In this document: positions 1-11,900 of the stretch, piece by piece
Layout: each line of letters opens with the position of its first letter
Position numbering within the stretch: position 1 is the stretch's first letter
NCBI GenBank assembly: GCA_024114885.1
Contig: CP099432.1
Location: 62,001-126,000, forward strand
Direction: 5' to 3'
Length of the DNA stretch: 64,000 bases
DNA from: Septoria linicola
Lineage: Eukaryota; Ascomycota; Dothideomycetes; Mycosphaerellales; Mycosphaerellaceae
Notes under the pieces: model-generated
The model's database searches: none
What the model was told of the DNA's origin: nothing
The model's input: the letters and a program-made list of their open reading frames with translations, nothing else
Program-made: the position numbers and the translations under genes

Positions 1-1748
1 CATCTCACATGGTCTTATCCTGTCTGGCCAGAGCTTCCTCTTCCCAATCACCATCAACAGCCTCTGACACAAGGTAGCCTTCCCACTCTCTCTATTTCTT
101 TCTTCTCGCTTATCATCATCATCATGATCATTGCCATCATTCTGGAAGGACTGACCAATCAGCTTACTACTCATCTACCAGCTGCATTGTCCTTTCTCTC
201 CGCTCAGAGCTCCACTGACGACTACTACTGAGTCTCATGGAAGGAAAAACGGACATCGGAAGGCTGGTTTGTAGGATGATGAGTTAGGCAGCTTCGAGAG
301 AGACAGGAAGAGGGTAGAACAGAGAGAATGAGAAGCAGAGAGATGACGGGGAGGGCGTGTGTGGCGTTGTGCGCGTGGGCAAATCTGGCTTCAGGTCGAT
401 GGGATAGTTGCCAGACGGAATAGTAGGCTGACAGGCGGGCTCATGCGGGAGTGTAATCATGATAATGAAGGTGATGACGTACATAGCCGTCGAAGCATAG
501 TCCACAGGCATGCAAAGAGCTAATGTGCGTGAAACTGCTGGGGATGGAGAGAATCAGTATCTGCGGCAGAAAGAAGTCTGGAAAGGCACAAGTGATCGAA
601 AGACTTAGACTGTGATCCAATCGTCTCACTCGTCATCGTACTTATGACAGCTGAGAGACCGTACTACGCATTGCTGAAGAGTGTGATACCAGTGTCTTCT
701 GCTCTCGTTTGTGCAGTGAATGCAGCTGACTTAAAGAAGGTGCCATCGTGAGAGAGTATGCATCACTTCATTCGTGAGAACTGACTTGGCGCTCTGTGGT
801 CGGTGTCGCATATGTCCGGGTGTCGCACGCCAGGACATATATGTTTTAGCGTGTGCTCGAGAGTATGCGAAAAGCACTGTACGCGTGCTTGGTTGAAGTA
901 TCAGATTCACGTTATTGGGTTGTATACACACACTCCACGGACGGAGACTGAGCGACTCGGTCTCTAATACGGCAAAGAGCTGATTTCGTAGCTCTTCTTG
1001 ATGTCGATTGGCATGCAACTCTTTGCTGAGTGAGACTGTGACTGCGCGCAGGCCGGAAAGAATCTCAGCCCATCACAGGCTCAGTTCGGACATTGCACTA
1101 GAAGAGAGTAATCAGCAAGGCAGGTCAGCGGGTCAGAAAGATTGGTTGGTGAATACCTCGAGCGCTTGTGACAGCTCCATCTTGTGCTCTGTATTGAGAA
1201 GGCCGAGAACGCGAGCGGCGCGAAAGGAAAGTGTCGTTGCTCGAGATGAGAGCTCGCATTCGAGGCGACTTTGCTGTGGGCCAAGAGTGGCCATGCAGAA
1301 GGAGCGGATGAGGAGGACTATATGTAAGAGGCAAGTTTGCAGTGTGGCTCGGGCTGTGATTATGTTGTGGTTGAGCGGATCGAGGTGTTGGCACACAGTG
1401 GTCCTAATCTTTGCATCAACTATAGAAGAATGGTCAGAAGATCGTTGAGTCGGTGTGAGTAGTAATGATGACACTGTCAATTGTGCTCCGGTTCGAGCTT
1501 GCAGGCTAGATGATGGACTTGACAAAGACTGAGCCGATTCTCGTAGCGGTACTCTACAACCTCCAAGCAGCAAGTATATTGTACAGAACAAGCGAGCGTG
1601 TCGATAACACATGTGGTGGCCAAATGGTGGGCCAAGTCATGGGTTCCGCCCACGTACATCCCAAACATAAGAGACAGTATCGGTCTATCAACACAGTAGT
1701 GACAGGACAGAATCGGTTTCAATCTTCCTCCTTAGAGAACGGCCTTTG
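1..1748. other. Gene-poor sequence, no supported gene
   Basis: Ordinary-composition DNA with a normal supply of CA and TG dinucleotides. The first 200 bases are pyrimidine-rich and contain a short ATC microsatellite near 112-125, which could be a promoter or leader, but no credible coding region follows on either strand. The open frames here are short, overlap each other on both strands and are low in complexity, so I do not call a gene. The stretch after about 1,500 may serve as the 3' flank of the minus-strand gene that ends at 1749. Confidence 0.5.
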
Positions 1749-2861
1749 TTAAATTTGTGCTTGCTGAACACCCGGTCCCACATTGAGAAGGCCAGCCTTG
1801 CGATAAGCCAGCAAGATCTGCGCCATCTCACCGACGTACTGAGTCTGGCGCCCGAGCTGGCTGCTGTGCTCATTGAGGCTCTGGCGAATGTGAGCCCGCT
1901 CGTTCTTGCTTTGCGTCTGGAGAATGTCGAGCATGTGGGTATGCTTGCTGAGGACATTGTAGATCACGTTCTGTCCGACGAGACGCGATGGCGAGAAGGG
2001 CATGCTCGTAGATGACGATGAGACGTGATCATTTGGTGTGCGAGGCGAGGGGGTGACTGTTGGTGAGGAGCCTACCGACATGGAGACCGGCGCCGGGCGA
2101 AGTCTGTTACGAGTGGCTTGGTCCGCGATTGGTGTGCGGGGTGGGGTGTTGACTGTCGGCGAGGAGCCTCCAGATCCGGGGACCGTGGTCGACGGACGGC
2201 TATGACGAGCGGCCGCCTGGTTTGGCGAAGGTGGAGGCGATGGCAGTGCTTCCTGTACAGTCGATGGCAGAGACTGCTTGCGTTGGATGTGAGAGATGAT
2301 CGTGGGCTTGGCAACACTACGAATAGCCTGTTCGAACACTCCAGCGTCGACCAGGTGGAACATCAAGTTGTTGATGATGGTTGTCTTGCCCAGTTGTTTC
2401 GCTGACTTGACCACCGAGGTATCGTGAATCCTCATGATGAACGCCACCAGACGGTCGGCAATGTTGCGGACCATGTCCATGCCGTATGAGAAGGGCACAT
2501 TGAATGTCTCCAGCATGCGAACGAGCTGACTGGTAGTTGGGCGCTTGTCGTTGCTGACACCTTCCTGCTTGCACCACGCAGTGATGGTCTCGTTCCAGGT
2601 CAAGCCAGTGTCGGTCAGCATGCTGTAGTCCAGGCGTGAAACGTGAGGCGAGCCGTGTGCCTGGCCGCTGAAGTAGCCCAAGGTGAGATTGGCGAATGGT
2701 CGCTTTAGTAATGCCCGATCGGTGAGCATAACCGGGCCCTCCTCTGTACTCGACTGCTTCGGGTCGTTGACGACTGCATAGCCAAGCTGATGGTAACGTG
2801 GTGAGATTGTGTCCTCTCGGACGTCACTGAGCGGGACGTAGAGCTTCAGAGTGAGGGACAT
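1749..2861 (-). CDS. Hypothetical protein, 370 aa, Pro/Ser-rich linker
   Basis: A single-exon frame of 370 codons, by far the longest open frame in the first 6 kb. I do not recognise a family. Residues 1-200 look like a globular region with alternating hydrophobic and charged segments. Residues about 205-292 are Pro/Ser/Thr-rich and probably disordered. They contain an internal duplication: GSSPTVNTPPRTP at about 232-244 is echoed by GSSPTVTPSPRTP at about 264-276, with matching duplication in the DNA. Residues 300-355 are predicted helical and Gln/His-rich. There is no signal peptide or membrane segment. The start is supported by a purine-rich context (AAAAATGTCC), and a degenerate tandem repeat lies about 110 bp upstream. 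That the frame is real is well supported by length and composition; its function is unknown. Confidence 0.65.
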   Translation of the reverse strand: MSLTLKLYVPLSDVREDTISPRYHQLGYAVVNDPKQSSTEEGPVMLTDRALLKRPFANLTLGYFSGQAHGSPHVSRLDYSMLTDTGLTWNETITAWCKQEGVSNDKRPTTSQLVRMLETFNVPFSYGMDMVRNIADRLVAFIMRIHDTSVVKSAKQLGKTTIINNLMFHLVDAGVFEQAIRSVAKPTIISHIQRKQSLPSTVQEALPSPPPSPNQAAARHSRPSTTVPGSGGSSPTVNTPPRTPIADQATRNRLRPAPVSMSVGSSPTVTPSPRTPNDHVSSSSTSMPFSPSRLVGQNVIYNVLSKHTHMLDILQTQSKNERAHIRQSLNEHSSQLGRQTQYVGEMAQILLAYRKAGLLNVGPGVQQAQI

Positions 2862-2973
2862 TTTTGGCCAATGGCGGGAAGCGGTGGCTTACTCGTGGGA
2901 GAGGACCAACTGGGAGAGGAACCGACTGGGAGATGGAGGTAGCCCGACGCGTCCTAAAGGCGTGTTTGGGAAA

Positions 2974-3107
2974 GGCTGGTCTTGTTGTGTGTGAGGATAG
3001 ATCTTGTGCGTGTATGGCTGATCTTGTTGTGTGTGAAGGCTGATCTTGGAGTATGTGAAGGCTGGTCTTGGTGTGTGTTGACGACTGATCTTGATGTGCG
3101 TGAGAAG
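2974..3107. repeat. Degenerate 21-22 bp tandem repeat upstream of the 370-aa gene
   Basis: About six diverged copies of a unit close to GGCTGATCTTGTTGTGTGTGA follow each other. Variants carry GGTCTTG, AGATCTTG or ACTGATCTTG at the core. The array starts 113 bp upstream of the minus-strand start codon at 2861, so it lies in the promoter or 5' leader of that gene. On the minus strand it reads as CA-rich and AAGATCAG-rich motifs. It could be a minisatellite or a cluster of regulator sites; the sequence alone does not decide. Confidence 0.6.
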
Positions 3108-3109
3108 GT

Positions 3110-6100
3110 AATGTCCCTTTGCCTTTGAAAGCCAAAGGCTGTGGTAAGAGGCGCTGATATCACCTGCTTGTCTGGTCTGTGTGAAAATGAGGGAGCTGGG
3201 ATTTGATGAAGATGAGATGCAACGAAAAGCCCAAGGTCAGAGAACGGTGAAAGAGAATGAAAGAATGTGAGAGACGAAGGAAAGACGGTGCGGTCTTATA
3301 CAAGTGCTCGACTCAGTCCAGCTCAGTGATCAATCCTACATGTGAAGATTGCATATGGACCAAATGGGCCCAAGAGATTACGAGGCTGGAGTGTGATGAG
3401 CGCGCGCGCGCTGAAAGCCGCGTCCAAATGACAGATTCGCGTCTCGAGTGCGTGTAATAGAGTAGCCGTGAACGTTTCGCGGTGGGAGAGGTCGGTATCA
3501 GAGTCAATCATGGTGATGGAGCTCATTTCTTTGGCGACGAAAGTGGTCGGAAGCAGCGTGCAGTGTAGAAGGTGGGCGAGCGGGTGGAGATGAGGATGAG
3601 AGCTGGATGCAATGTAGACCGCAACTCGGTTGTCGGTCGTCGGCCAAACCCATGCCCCGGTGTGCCTGGGGCACAAACTTTTGGACTTGGACTTCGCCGG
3701 CGATCATTCGATTGCTGAGTGCGAAAGCTGAAGCAGGTGCCAACTAGACGCGCAAACATTTGTCAAACCAGAGCAGATAGATCCTGTCCCGGATAGGACA
3801 GAGGTTTCCTATAGAATCAGAATTAACGGAGCTCGTTGGGATAGAATCTGCTGGTGCAAAACCTGTATCCTCCCCGTCTACGGTTCATGTCCTTCACATT
3901 CCGGTCAAGCTTCTATCTGCCAATCTCTACCATGTCTATCTGGTCCTCTTTCCTCCTCAATCTCGCCAGCAACCAAGGTATTTCAGAAGCAGAGCGGACC
4001 CGAGACATGCTGGGATACACTGTCGCAATGCAGCCGGAGGCCATTCTCATCACTTCCGACTACTAGCCTCCGAGTGTATCGAAGTACTGAGTGCATGAAG
4101 CTACGCATCCCATATCTGGTTACAAGTCAACAGGCCATCTTGAAGGGTAGCGAAGGATCTGTGTCAGGCTGTTCACATATGGTCGAGAAGCTCGTCCCAA
4201 GCGGCCAAGCACAGTTGACATATGGTCTAGGAAGCCGCTAGCTGTTCTCGGCTTCTTGAGATAAGGAGTGTTGCCTTCAGATCCGTCGACTGTACCCTCT
4301 AGCGATCCTACTTTCTTATTAGAGAAGTATAGGTCAGATAGAAGTATAGTAGGAAATCTTTCGCTACGAGACCAAAGTATAGTATACCGTAGTAACGGCG
4401 AAGAGTGTCTGACTCTGTCTAGCGTTCGAGTAATGGTACGGCACTCTCGAATCTTGCTGGGCCGATGTTGATGTACGTAGGCAGCCCCGAGATCCTATTC
4501 TAGTGATCCGTAGGCCATGTTCAGTCATCCAGCGTACAAGATTGCCGCAGCCAAATGTTATCTTAACTTCATTATACTACCATTAGAGGTCCATTCTCTG
4601 CAAGGCAGATTACTTCTATTTCAGCTTTAGTAATACTCTTCTTACGCAGACAAACTTCTCTTCATTCAAATCTTTTCTACTTTCAAGCATATCAAATACA
4701 CAGCGCGCCCTTTTTGGGTCTTCCCTGCGGCGTAGGGCAATACTGTGCACTAGTCCCGCAGATGTCCTGAACATAATCTGTACAATTCTCTGGGTGGCAC
4801 TATTCGATCGTATGATACTATGATCGGACTAGTTTCGCGACTGCGCATGTCCATTGAGCGTCGAGGTTCTGCCGCCTTACGCTCCTACTACTGCTGCCGT
4901 TCTTGACCGTAACGGCAACTCTGTATCACGTCTCTGTTGACTTCTGGTAGGCTCCACACGACATAAGCCTGGAGTGAAGGTCCCGACTTTGTGTATTTCA
5001 AAGACTACTGCGAATTGTTAGTAATCTATCTTGTCCACATTGCTAGGTTCTGTAGCGGAGCGAGCGAGCGCTTGCGCAGGCAAGACAAGATAATCCAAAG
5101 CGACAAGTTGATCATGGGATCGCAGCCCAACCAATGTCATTTGGAATTGTAGGGTGGATGTCCATGACTCCCAGCAGGTACCGCAATACTGGACTCTGGG
5201 GCTGCACGCCAGAAGCAGCATTAGGATCCTAACATTGCTCCATATGCAGTGCACGATGGCTTGTACCATCGTATCCTTGGCTATCATGTCCTCTGTGCAC
5301 GAAAGTCAAGGGACGACTTCGCTTACTTGCGCAAGGAGCCATGTCAGAGACCTCTTGAAATACCTGGGAGGAGTTGTAGGCTGCGCTTGGTAAGACAGAA
5401 AGCAGACAACTGGCCGCTTCCTCAGCTCCATCGCCACACCACGAGAATTCCTCTGGATCTTTCTAACCTGCGTTGTGATTCTTCGCCTTGTTTACGAATC
5501 GAGTAGGTCTGAGTACCCTACCGCAGACTGTGGGGTTCTTATTACAAGGAAATAGCCCTCTACGTCCTGAGCTTAAGTCAAATTCTACCTAGGCATTGTT
5601 AGCAAGTGCTCGAAAAGGCCAACTTTCGATACCTCGAAACTGTCTATCGAGACGATCGGTCGAGCAAGTCGTCGAACAGCAAAGTATTACTACGAGTGTG
5701 GACAAGACTCTCGAGTTGTAGCTGGCGAGCTGATAGACAAGTCCGGATGATGATCTTGTCCGCTTCTCGTTACGGCATGATTAGGGCTCTGTGCAATGAG
5801 CTACACAATCTGCCACCTCTGCTTCGTGCATAGTCACATTACAGCAGACTTGCTCGCTCAATGCGGCTGGGGAAATGTGCTTGTAGCCTGGGCGCAGACG
5901 ATATCAGCCTCGATGCATATCAGTGAAGTGCTGCTGCGGTCGCCCCAGGTGAGAGAGGAGGCTTTGAGCGGCTCTGGGCAGATGCTCTGGTTGACGAAGA
6001 CCAGAGAAGATGCCAGCACGTGGCTGTGTTCTGCAATCAATGTTCCAGCAGTGGTAGGAATCTCGGCAATGGAATGCGTCAGCCGTCTTGTAGCGAAAGT

Positions 6101-6439
6101 ATAAGCACTTGAGAGACGGCGATGAAGTGGCCAGCACTTGAGGATTCATGCGGCCTGCATGAATCAGTGACGTAGACCTGGCGCCTTCGCATCACTTTGA
6201 CTCAGGCTCGGCAGGTGACACTTGGTTGTATGTTGTTCAGAGCTCGAAAACGAATGGAATGAGCTTCGAGGTCAGGAGAATATGCCAAAACAAAGATGAC
6301 TCCGGTCATAGACTGCTTCTGCTACTGCTCCTGCGCAAATGTTACGTACATGTTATGTAGCCATGCCTTTGTCGCTCCACCTGAACATACGTATCAAATT
6401 ACTCAAGTACGCACTCTTGACTGTGCTGCTGACGATCCC
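3110..6439. other. Intergenic, no supported gene; partly RIP-tinged
   Basis: No convincing coding region. Between roughly 4,270 and 4,650 the sequence is richer in TATAG/CTATA words and poorer in CA/TG than its surroundings, which suggests an old, lightly RIP-mutated repeat remnant. Several overlapping frames of 60-117 codons occur on both strands at 3.3-3.8 kb and 5.1-6.1 kb, but none stands out by length or composition. Confidence 0.45.
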
Positions 6440-8945
6440 TCATGTCGGCCCACGATGAGCCTCGATCTGGCGCGCAGCCTCATTGAACGCCTTTACCCAG
6501 CCATTGCAAAGCTTGTCGTGCTCGGCGTGCTTCTTCTCCACAGCGTCCTGATAGCGTCGAGCCGCAGCAGCGAGCCGATCAATGATGCCCCTACGCACCT
6601 GGCGGATCTCCTTGGTGACAAGTCCTTGCTGCAACGAATTCATGCACTGCTCGGCTTCCTGGATCTGTCCTTTCCACAAAGTACAGCTGTGTTCATCTTC
6701 CTCGTTATCCTCAATCAATTTCTCCAGTACTTCGACCTTTTTCGACAGTCTTGCGATCGTTTGTCCCTCTCCAATGCATACATTAGCTAGCTGCCGCTCA
6801 TTATCCTCCACCGCAACCAGATGCTCTCGTAGCCGCTGCAGTCCAATGACTTCGCGACGTGCGTCATCCATACAGTCCTTGAGCTCGTCCATCTCGCCGA
6901 TAATCGATTCAACAGAGATGCTTGTCGGTGCTGAGAGCACGAGGATCTGGTTGTTTGGCTTGTAGGTGCGCAGTGCCGGCGCGGACCAGGCGGGTTTGGT
7001 AATCAAAGGCGATAGTGCAAGAACGACCTCCCACCAGCATGCAGAGCCAACGGAGGATGGTGAGCAGTCCATACCAAAGACCAAGTATGCAGCTGTGGCA
7101 ACCATGCGGGCGGAAAACGGCAGGTCGATCGGTCCCAGCATGACCTTCACGGTAGTCTTTGCGGGTCCTGGGTGTCTCTTGTCGTATCGCTGCGCCATTT
7201 CCAGCCAGGTGGTGCCGTCTTCACGCCCGTCGATGTATAGGACGGAGTTGCTGGCATCATAGAATGCGGCCAGTGCGCGCACACCAGGAGCCTCGTCGAC
7301 ATCGGCGCGAAGTATCGCCAAGACGATGTCGTCGGCGCGAATGATTGCTTCTACAGACACATCTTTATCTGGGCGGTCGTCGTCCAGGTTGGCCACCCGT
7401 GGTACGCCGGGGACCAAGCACTGCAGCCAGCGATGATAGTCGTTGCAGGTCGCAGGATTCCTAGCTACGGCGTCGCTGTTCAAGCGGTGGCGCTTGAGTG
7501 AGGGGGAGGAGTCTTCGAAATTGGACTTTCTGACCAATCGAGTCTTTGGTCCACTGCTCATGCTGGAAGACATGATGTGGTGCGGCAGTGGTGCTGAGCC
7601 TGATGTCGATGTCAATGTACGTGTCTGGTTTGGGGAAGGAAACTGCGTGGTGGTGCATGAGTCGCGCCAAGGCAAGCGCGTTGGTATCCCGTCGTGATCG
7701 CTGTTGCTCAACAAGCCGTTCGGCCAAATGGGGGAGGATGAGTCGAAGGCAGCGCTGCTGCAATCGCCCAGCATCCCATCGTGCTGAGATTGCACCAGGC
7801 CTGCTCCTCTGCCATGTTCGATACTCATGAATAACACGTCGTCCGCATCTTCTTCGTTCTGCACGCTGTGCCGCGAGGCGTCGGCATCAGCATTCTCGCC
7901 TCCGTCTCCTTCGAAATTCTGCTTCTTGTGCACTCCTGCGAAATCGATATAGTCATCGTTCGTTGCACGCGAGTTCTGCCCAAAGGCCGCTCCTTCAGTC
8001 GTTGTAGCTGCAGCATTGTCAGGGAAAGTGATGGTGGTGATGTTCTCCGACTGGTCATCGTGATAACCTTCCTGCACCGCTGCGTTTCCTCCAGCCGCGT
8101 CAACTATGTCTGTATTAGCGACAGAATGATCTGTATCTGTATTAGCGAGAAGATAGCCTACATCCCCGCCAGTATCATAGTTGCTGGTGCTGGTGTCTCC
8201 CTGTGGCTGAATCTCGCCGTCAATCTCCTCTGTCATGCCCTCTTCTCCGTCAGCGGCGCAGGCTGTGGTGGCATGACCTGTCGACTGAGTGTCGTCGTCG
8301 CTGCTTACACCGCTTCCATCTTCATCTTCTTCGTAACGATGCCCTGCACAAGCAGCAGCTGACGCCGCGCAGCCAGCACCACCGACTTCATTGTCCTTGT
8401 CCGCGCGCACCAAGGCTTTCTTAACGTCGCTGACCATCCACACCTTCCATCTCCGCGGCTTCTCGCTCCTTCGCTTCGCTGTCTCGTTTCGTGCCTCGAG
8501 TCGCGTGGTCTGTGCTGTCTTGAGCAACTGCCACGCTCGAGGGAGATCCGGCACAGCAGAAGCGAGGCGGCGCAGCGCGTGCAAGATGCGTGCGTTTGGC
8601 CATTTGCCATCATCGTCCGCAAACAATGCCTATCCATACTCGGGCGAGGTCGATTTCCTAGACCGACTCGACTAGTTTGCGCAGGTGCTGCCCAATGTGC
8701 TTGTCTTTCTGTTCGCCGACCGACTTGGCCAGCATTTCTGCGATTGTGTTGTGCACGTGTACTGTACCGATGTCGCTGAGGAGCTGGTCGACTCGGGAAG
8801 TCACGCCGTTTGCGTTGACATGTTGCTGCCACGCCGCGCGGTACAGCTGGAGGCAGTCGATTGTCCGCGAATCCAATGCTTGGAGGCTTCTGGACAACTG
8901 GTCAAGCATGTCTGCTGCAGCATCATTGGCTGAGGTCGAGTCCAT
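6440..8945 (-). CDS. Hypothetical protein, ~820 aa, acidic middle and C-terminal coiled coil (predicted two exons)
   Basis: A very long minus-strand frame occupies 6440-8629. Its upstream end has no ATG but a TAG that can serve as a 3' splice site. A 43-bp GT...AG intron (8672-8630) joins it in phase to an upstream frame whose best start is 8945 in an excellent ACCATGG context; 8984 is the alternative. The merged protein has about 820 residues. Exon 1 (1-91) is helical. About residues 165-420 are acidic and Asp/Ser/Thr-rich, probably disordered. About 480-640 is a globular region with several Trp and hydrophobic strands. About 665-818 is a Glu/Lys/Arg/Leu-rich coiled coil. There is no signal peptide. 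No family was recognised. The intron is very short and its branch site weak, so two separate frames or a different junction are possible. Confidence 0.55.
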
Positions 8946-8984
8946 GGTCGTTACGCGACTTCGCCTGCTGTTCAAGCGCGCCAT

Positions 8985-11900
8985 GCCATCGACGTGTCAG
9001 CTCGTGCATGTCAAAGTCAACAAGGCAGAGATGGTCCATTGTTGTGTCGCTCCGGAAACAGCTCGGCATTTGGGCAGTTGCTTCCGCACCCACTTCTGGA
9101 GCATGTCCCATTCGTGGTTGTGGACCACTGGCCTGGACACAGTTGAGCCTCCTTCAAACATTGCTCACTTATATCTCGATGGTCGGCTGGCACTCACAAC
9201 AAGATGGGCGTAGTGCGAAGATGCGATTCAAGATTCTGTAAGCGCAGCATGCCCACGGCTTTTGGTCGCGGAAACGTGCACAAAACACGTGCAGGCAGTC
9301 GGCAGCCCCCTTTTGCCCGGCAAATCGCGACGGCGACCAAGATCTGGTGCACCAGTCGTCTTTCGTCTCTGCACACACATGTCTTTCGTTGCCATTTCTC
9401 GAATAACAACAACAACAAGCACGCCCATGATACTGTCACAGCCAGACTAACGGCTGAGGGCACCCTCGGACCGCTTTCAGACTGCCTGAACCATAATTCC
9501 TGACGACGCTCGACAATCGGCCTTCTTGAACCCGTCGTGAGTGCACCTTGGAGCAACAGTAACGTGCATAACGACGCTACATAATTCGATATATACGGCA
9601 GTGAGAGGGACAGCCATGCCTATGGGCCCGTTGCAGTGAGTCTATAGAGAGGTAATAGGATACGGGAGCAGATTGAGCAGGCGTTCATGGGAAAGCCGTG
9701 CCCGAGGGCTCGTGTCAATTGATCTACAGAGAAAGAGAGAGCAAATCAACGAGATCAATGGGCAGGACACGGCAGACTGTGGTGGACATGGATGGTCTCG
9801 AGCTGCTGCTTTGCTTCACTGCGGATAACGTCGAGCCTACAAATGGACGCTGATTCAAATGGAGAAAGACTCGGTCGATAGCTTCTCTACCGAAGTAGAC
9901 ACTCAGGCTTACTCAAAGAGGCAAAATTCTGCCCGCTGTTGCTTTGGCCCGTCATGAATCTGTTACCTTTTCTGGTAGGAGATTGTGGAAATGGCCACCA
10001 ATCATTGGCACATCCGAGTGCCACCCCGTGCCGTGTAGGCTACATGGCAGTATACGCGGATCGACAATGCCTCTTCACGATTCCGGCCAGCGTCCACCAC
10101 ACGACAGGAGCATGCGAGCGAGCGGGCCCAGCAGAAAGCTTACAGGACATCATTTTCGAAAGCGGGAAAGCATACCCTCAGTGGATACAGCGGCGCTGGA
10201 GGAGAGTTGGAAGCTGTGCTTGGTAACTAACAAGAGGATCATGCCATAGATCTTGTGATGCCGACAACGACATACAACCGAGCGCTATCGATTGAACCAC
10301 CGGCAAGGCATTTCGAGGTGGAAAGACTGTTCCAATACTCCTGGACAGGGCACAGCTGTTCGAAAACGACGAAGCGATATCAGGCTGTGATCTATAACAC
10401 GGTTCTGTCAGATCAGATTCTCCTCCGGCTTCTCCGGCTAGGCCAGCAGGAACCATGACCCTTTCTCGGATTTCGATGCTAGGCTTATCGCTCAACGGAG
10501 CTGAGGCTATCGTGCTTCTTGCTGACACGACATGTCCTTCTCGGAACCAAATGGTTGGCGGCCTCGACGCACTCGTTGGTGAAGGACCTTGCAACATCGT
10601 GTGTTTCTGCTGGATATTCCCGGTCCGGTCAAAGCTCGAGGGATCACTCCAGGAGACCAGGAAATCAAAAGCGGGAAGGCATGGAGGCATGAAGGCATAT
10701 AGTAGATACGCATGCGTTGAATATGAAGCCTGTAGCTCGACCAGTGACATGCGCAAACGCCCGACATCACACGTCCGCATAATTCGGCAACGACTTGTCC
10801 CGAAAACGAACTGCGCCTAGTAACTGTTCAATTGCCAGGAATCTCACTAGTCGTTGCTGCTTGCATGAACTCTGTCCGCGCTCTGACGACCAGCACTCGT
10901 CCAAGAAGTCGCGACGTCATCACGGCACGATTCTTGCGCGCCAGATCGTATCCTACTAGGAACGGGAGCTTTCTTGTCAACTCCCCCTCCTGCTCAACTT
11001 CGACTCCACTGGTATCTCCTGGCTGATTCGCCACGGGCATCTTGGTCCGCTGATACTTTTCTTGCATCGCCTCTGACGGAGTATGGACGTGAAGTGCTTC
11101 CTGCTGGACTGCCCGGATACTCGAAGCAATTGATGGGCGGCTGGACTGAGCTGACGATGGTGAGGTCGCATCAATATGGCTCAGAGCTCGGCTGATGCAG
11201 ACGCCAGATCGCTTCAGTCCGCCGACTTTGTTGTTTGGACTGACATCTGATTGAAGCAAATCCCGAGGAGCACGCGGCGCTTCCAGAATCAACATTTCGT
11301 CTCTCGTGCCGGCCTCTGACTCAATGCCAAGAACCTCATTGACTTCAAACACAAGCCGTCCGTGAAAAAGAAGATTGCGGCCTCTAAGGTCACGACAACT
11401 CTCGGAACTCCTTAGCCCTCTGCTGCGGATCTCATTTGAACCTTTGGCTGTCTCCAACTCGACGCAAGGCCTGTAACGACCAGGCCTCCCTCGATTTTCT
11501 CGTCCCGTCAGCTCTTGGAGCCATCAGTGGTCTCAATGTCGGTACTTATAGCGAATGGGTCGAAGACGAGAAGCAGTGGGAAAGGCGCTCCAGTCTATCA
11601 ATCAGCGCCATCATTATGCCCAAGAATAGGCCCAGCGCTGGGTTTCACGCCTGCATGAGTGACTACTCGCGCGGGCAAAACATGCGCACAATCTTCAGCC
11701 ACGGTGCTTCTGAGTAAGGCTCAAATTGCACACACTGGTGTCAAAGATACCAGAGCACCCAGGCCTTTCCATCGCGGGACAAACATATGCACAGCTGACA
11801 GTGCCTCCAGTTGTAAGCGACTCATGCCTCCGAGAATACATTTTCTGCTCCACAGCACCTGCCTCAACCTGCAAACGCGCATGAACTAGGTCCATAGCAC

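Noticed and set aside
1008..1448. 146-codon plus-strand ORF and overlapping minus-strand ORFs (1081-1612)
   Set aside because: Several frames overlap on both strands with Arg/Ser/Leu-rich, low-complexity translations; none is preferred by a promoter, domain or composition.
6440..7500. Ulp1-like cysteine protease domain in the ~820-aa protein
   Set aside because: A YDASNSVLYIDG strand and a later DCS segment vaguely recall Ulp1, but the catalytic His and the Q...CG arrangement are not present.
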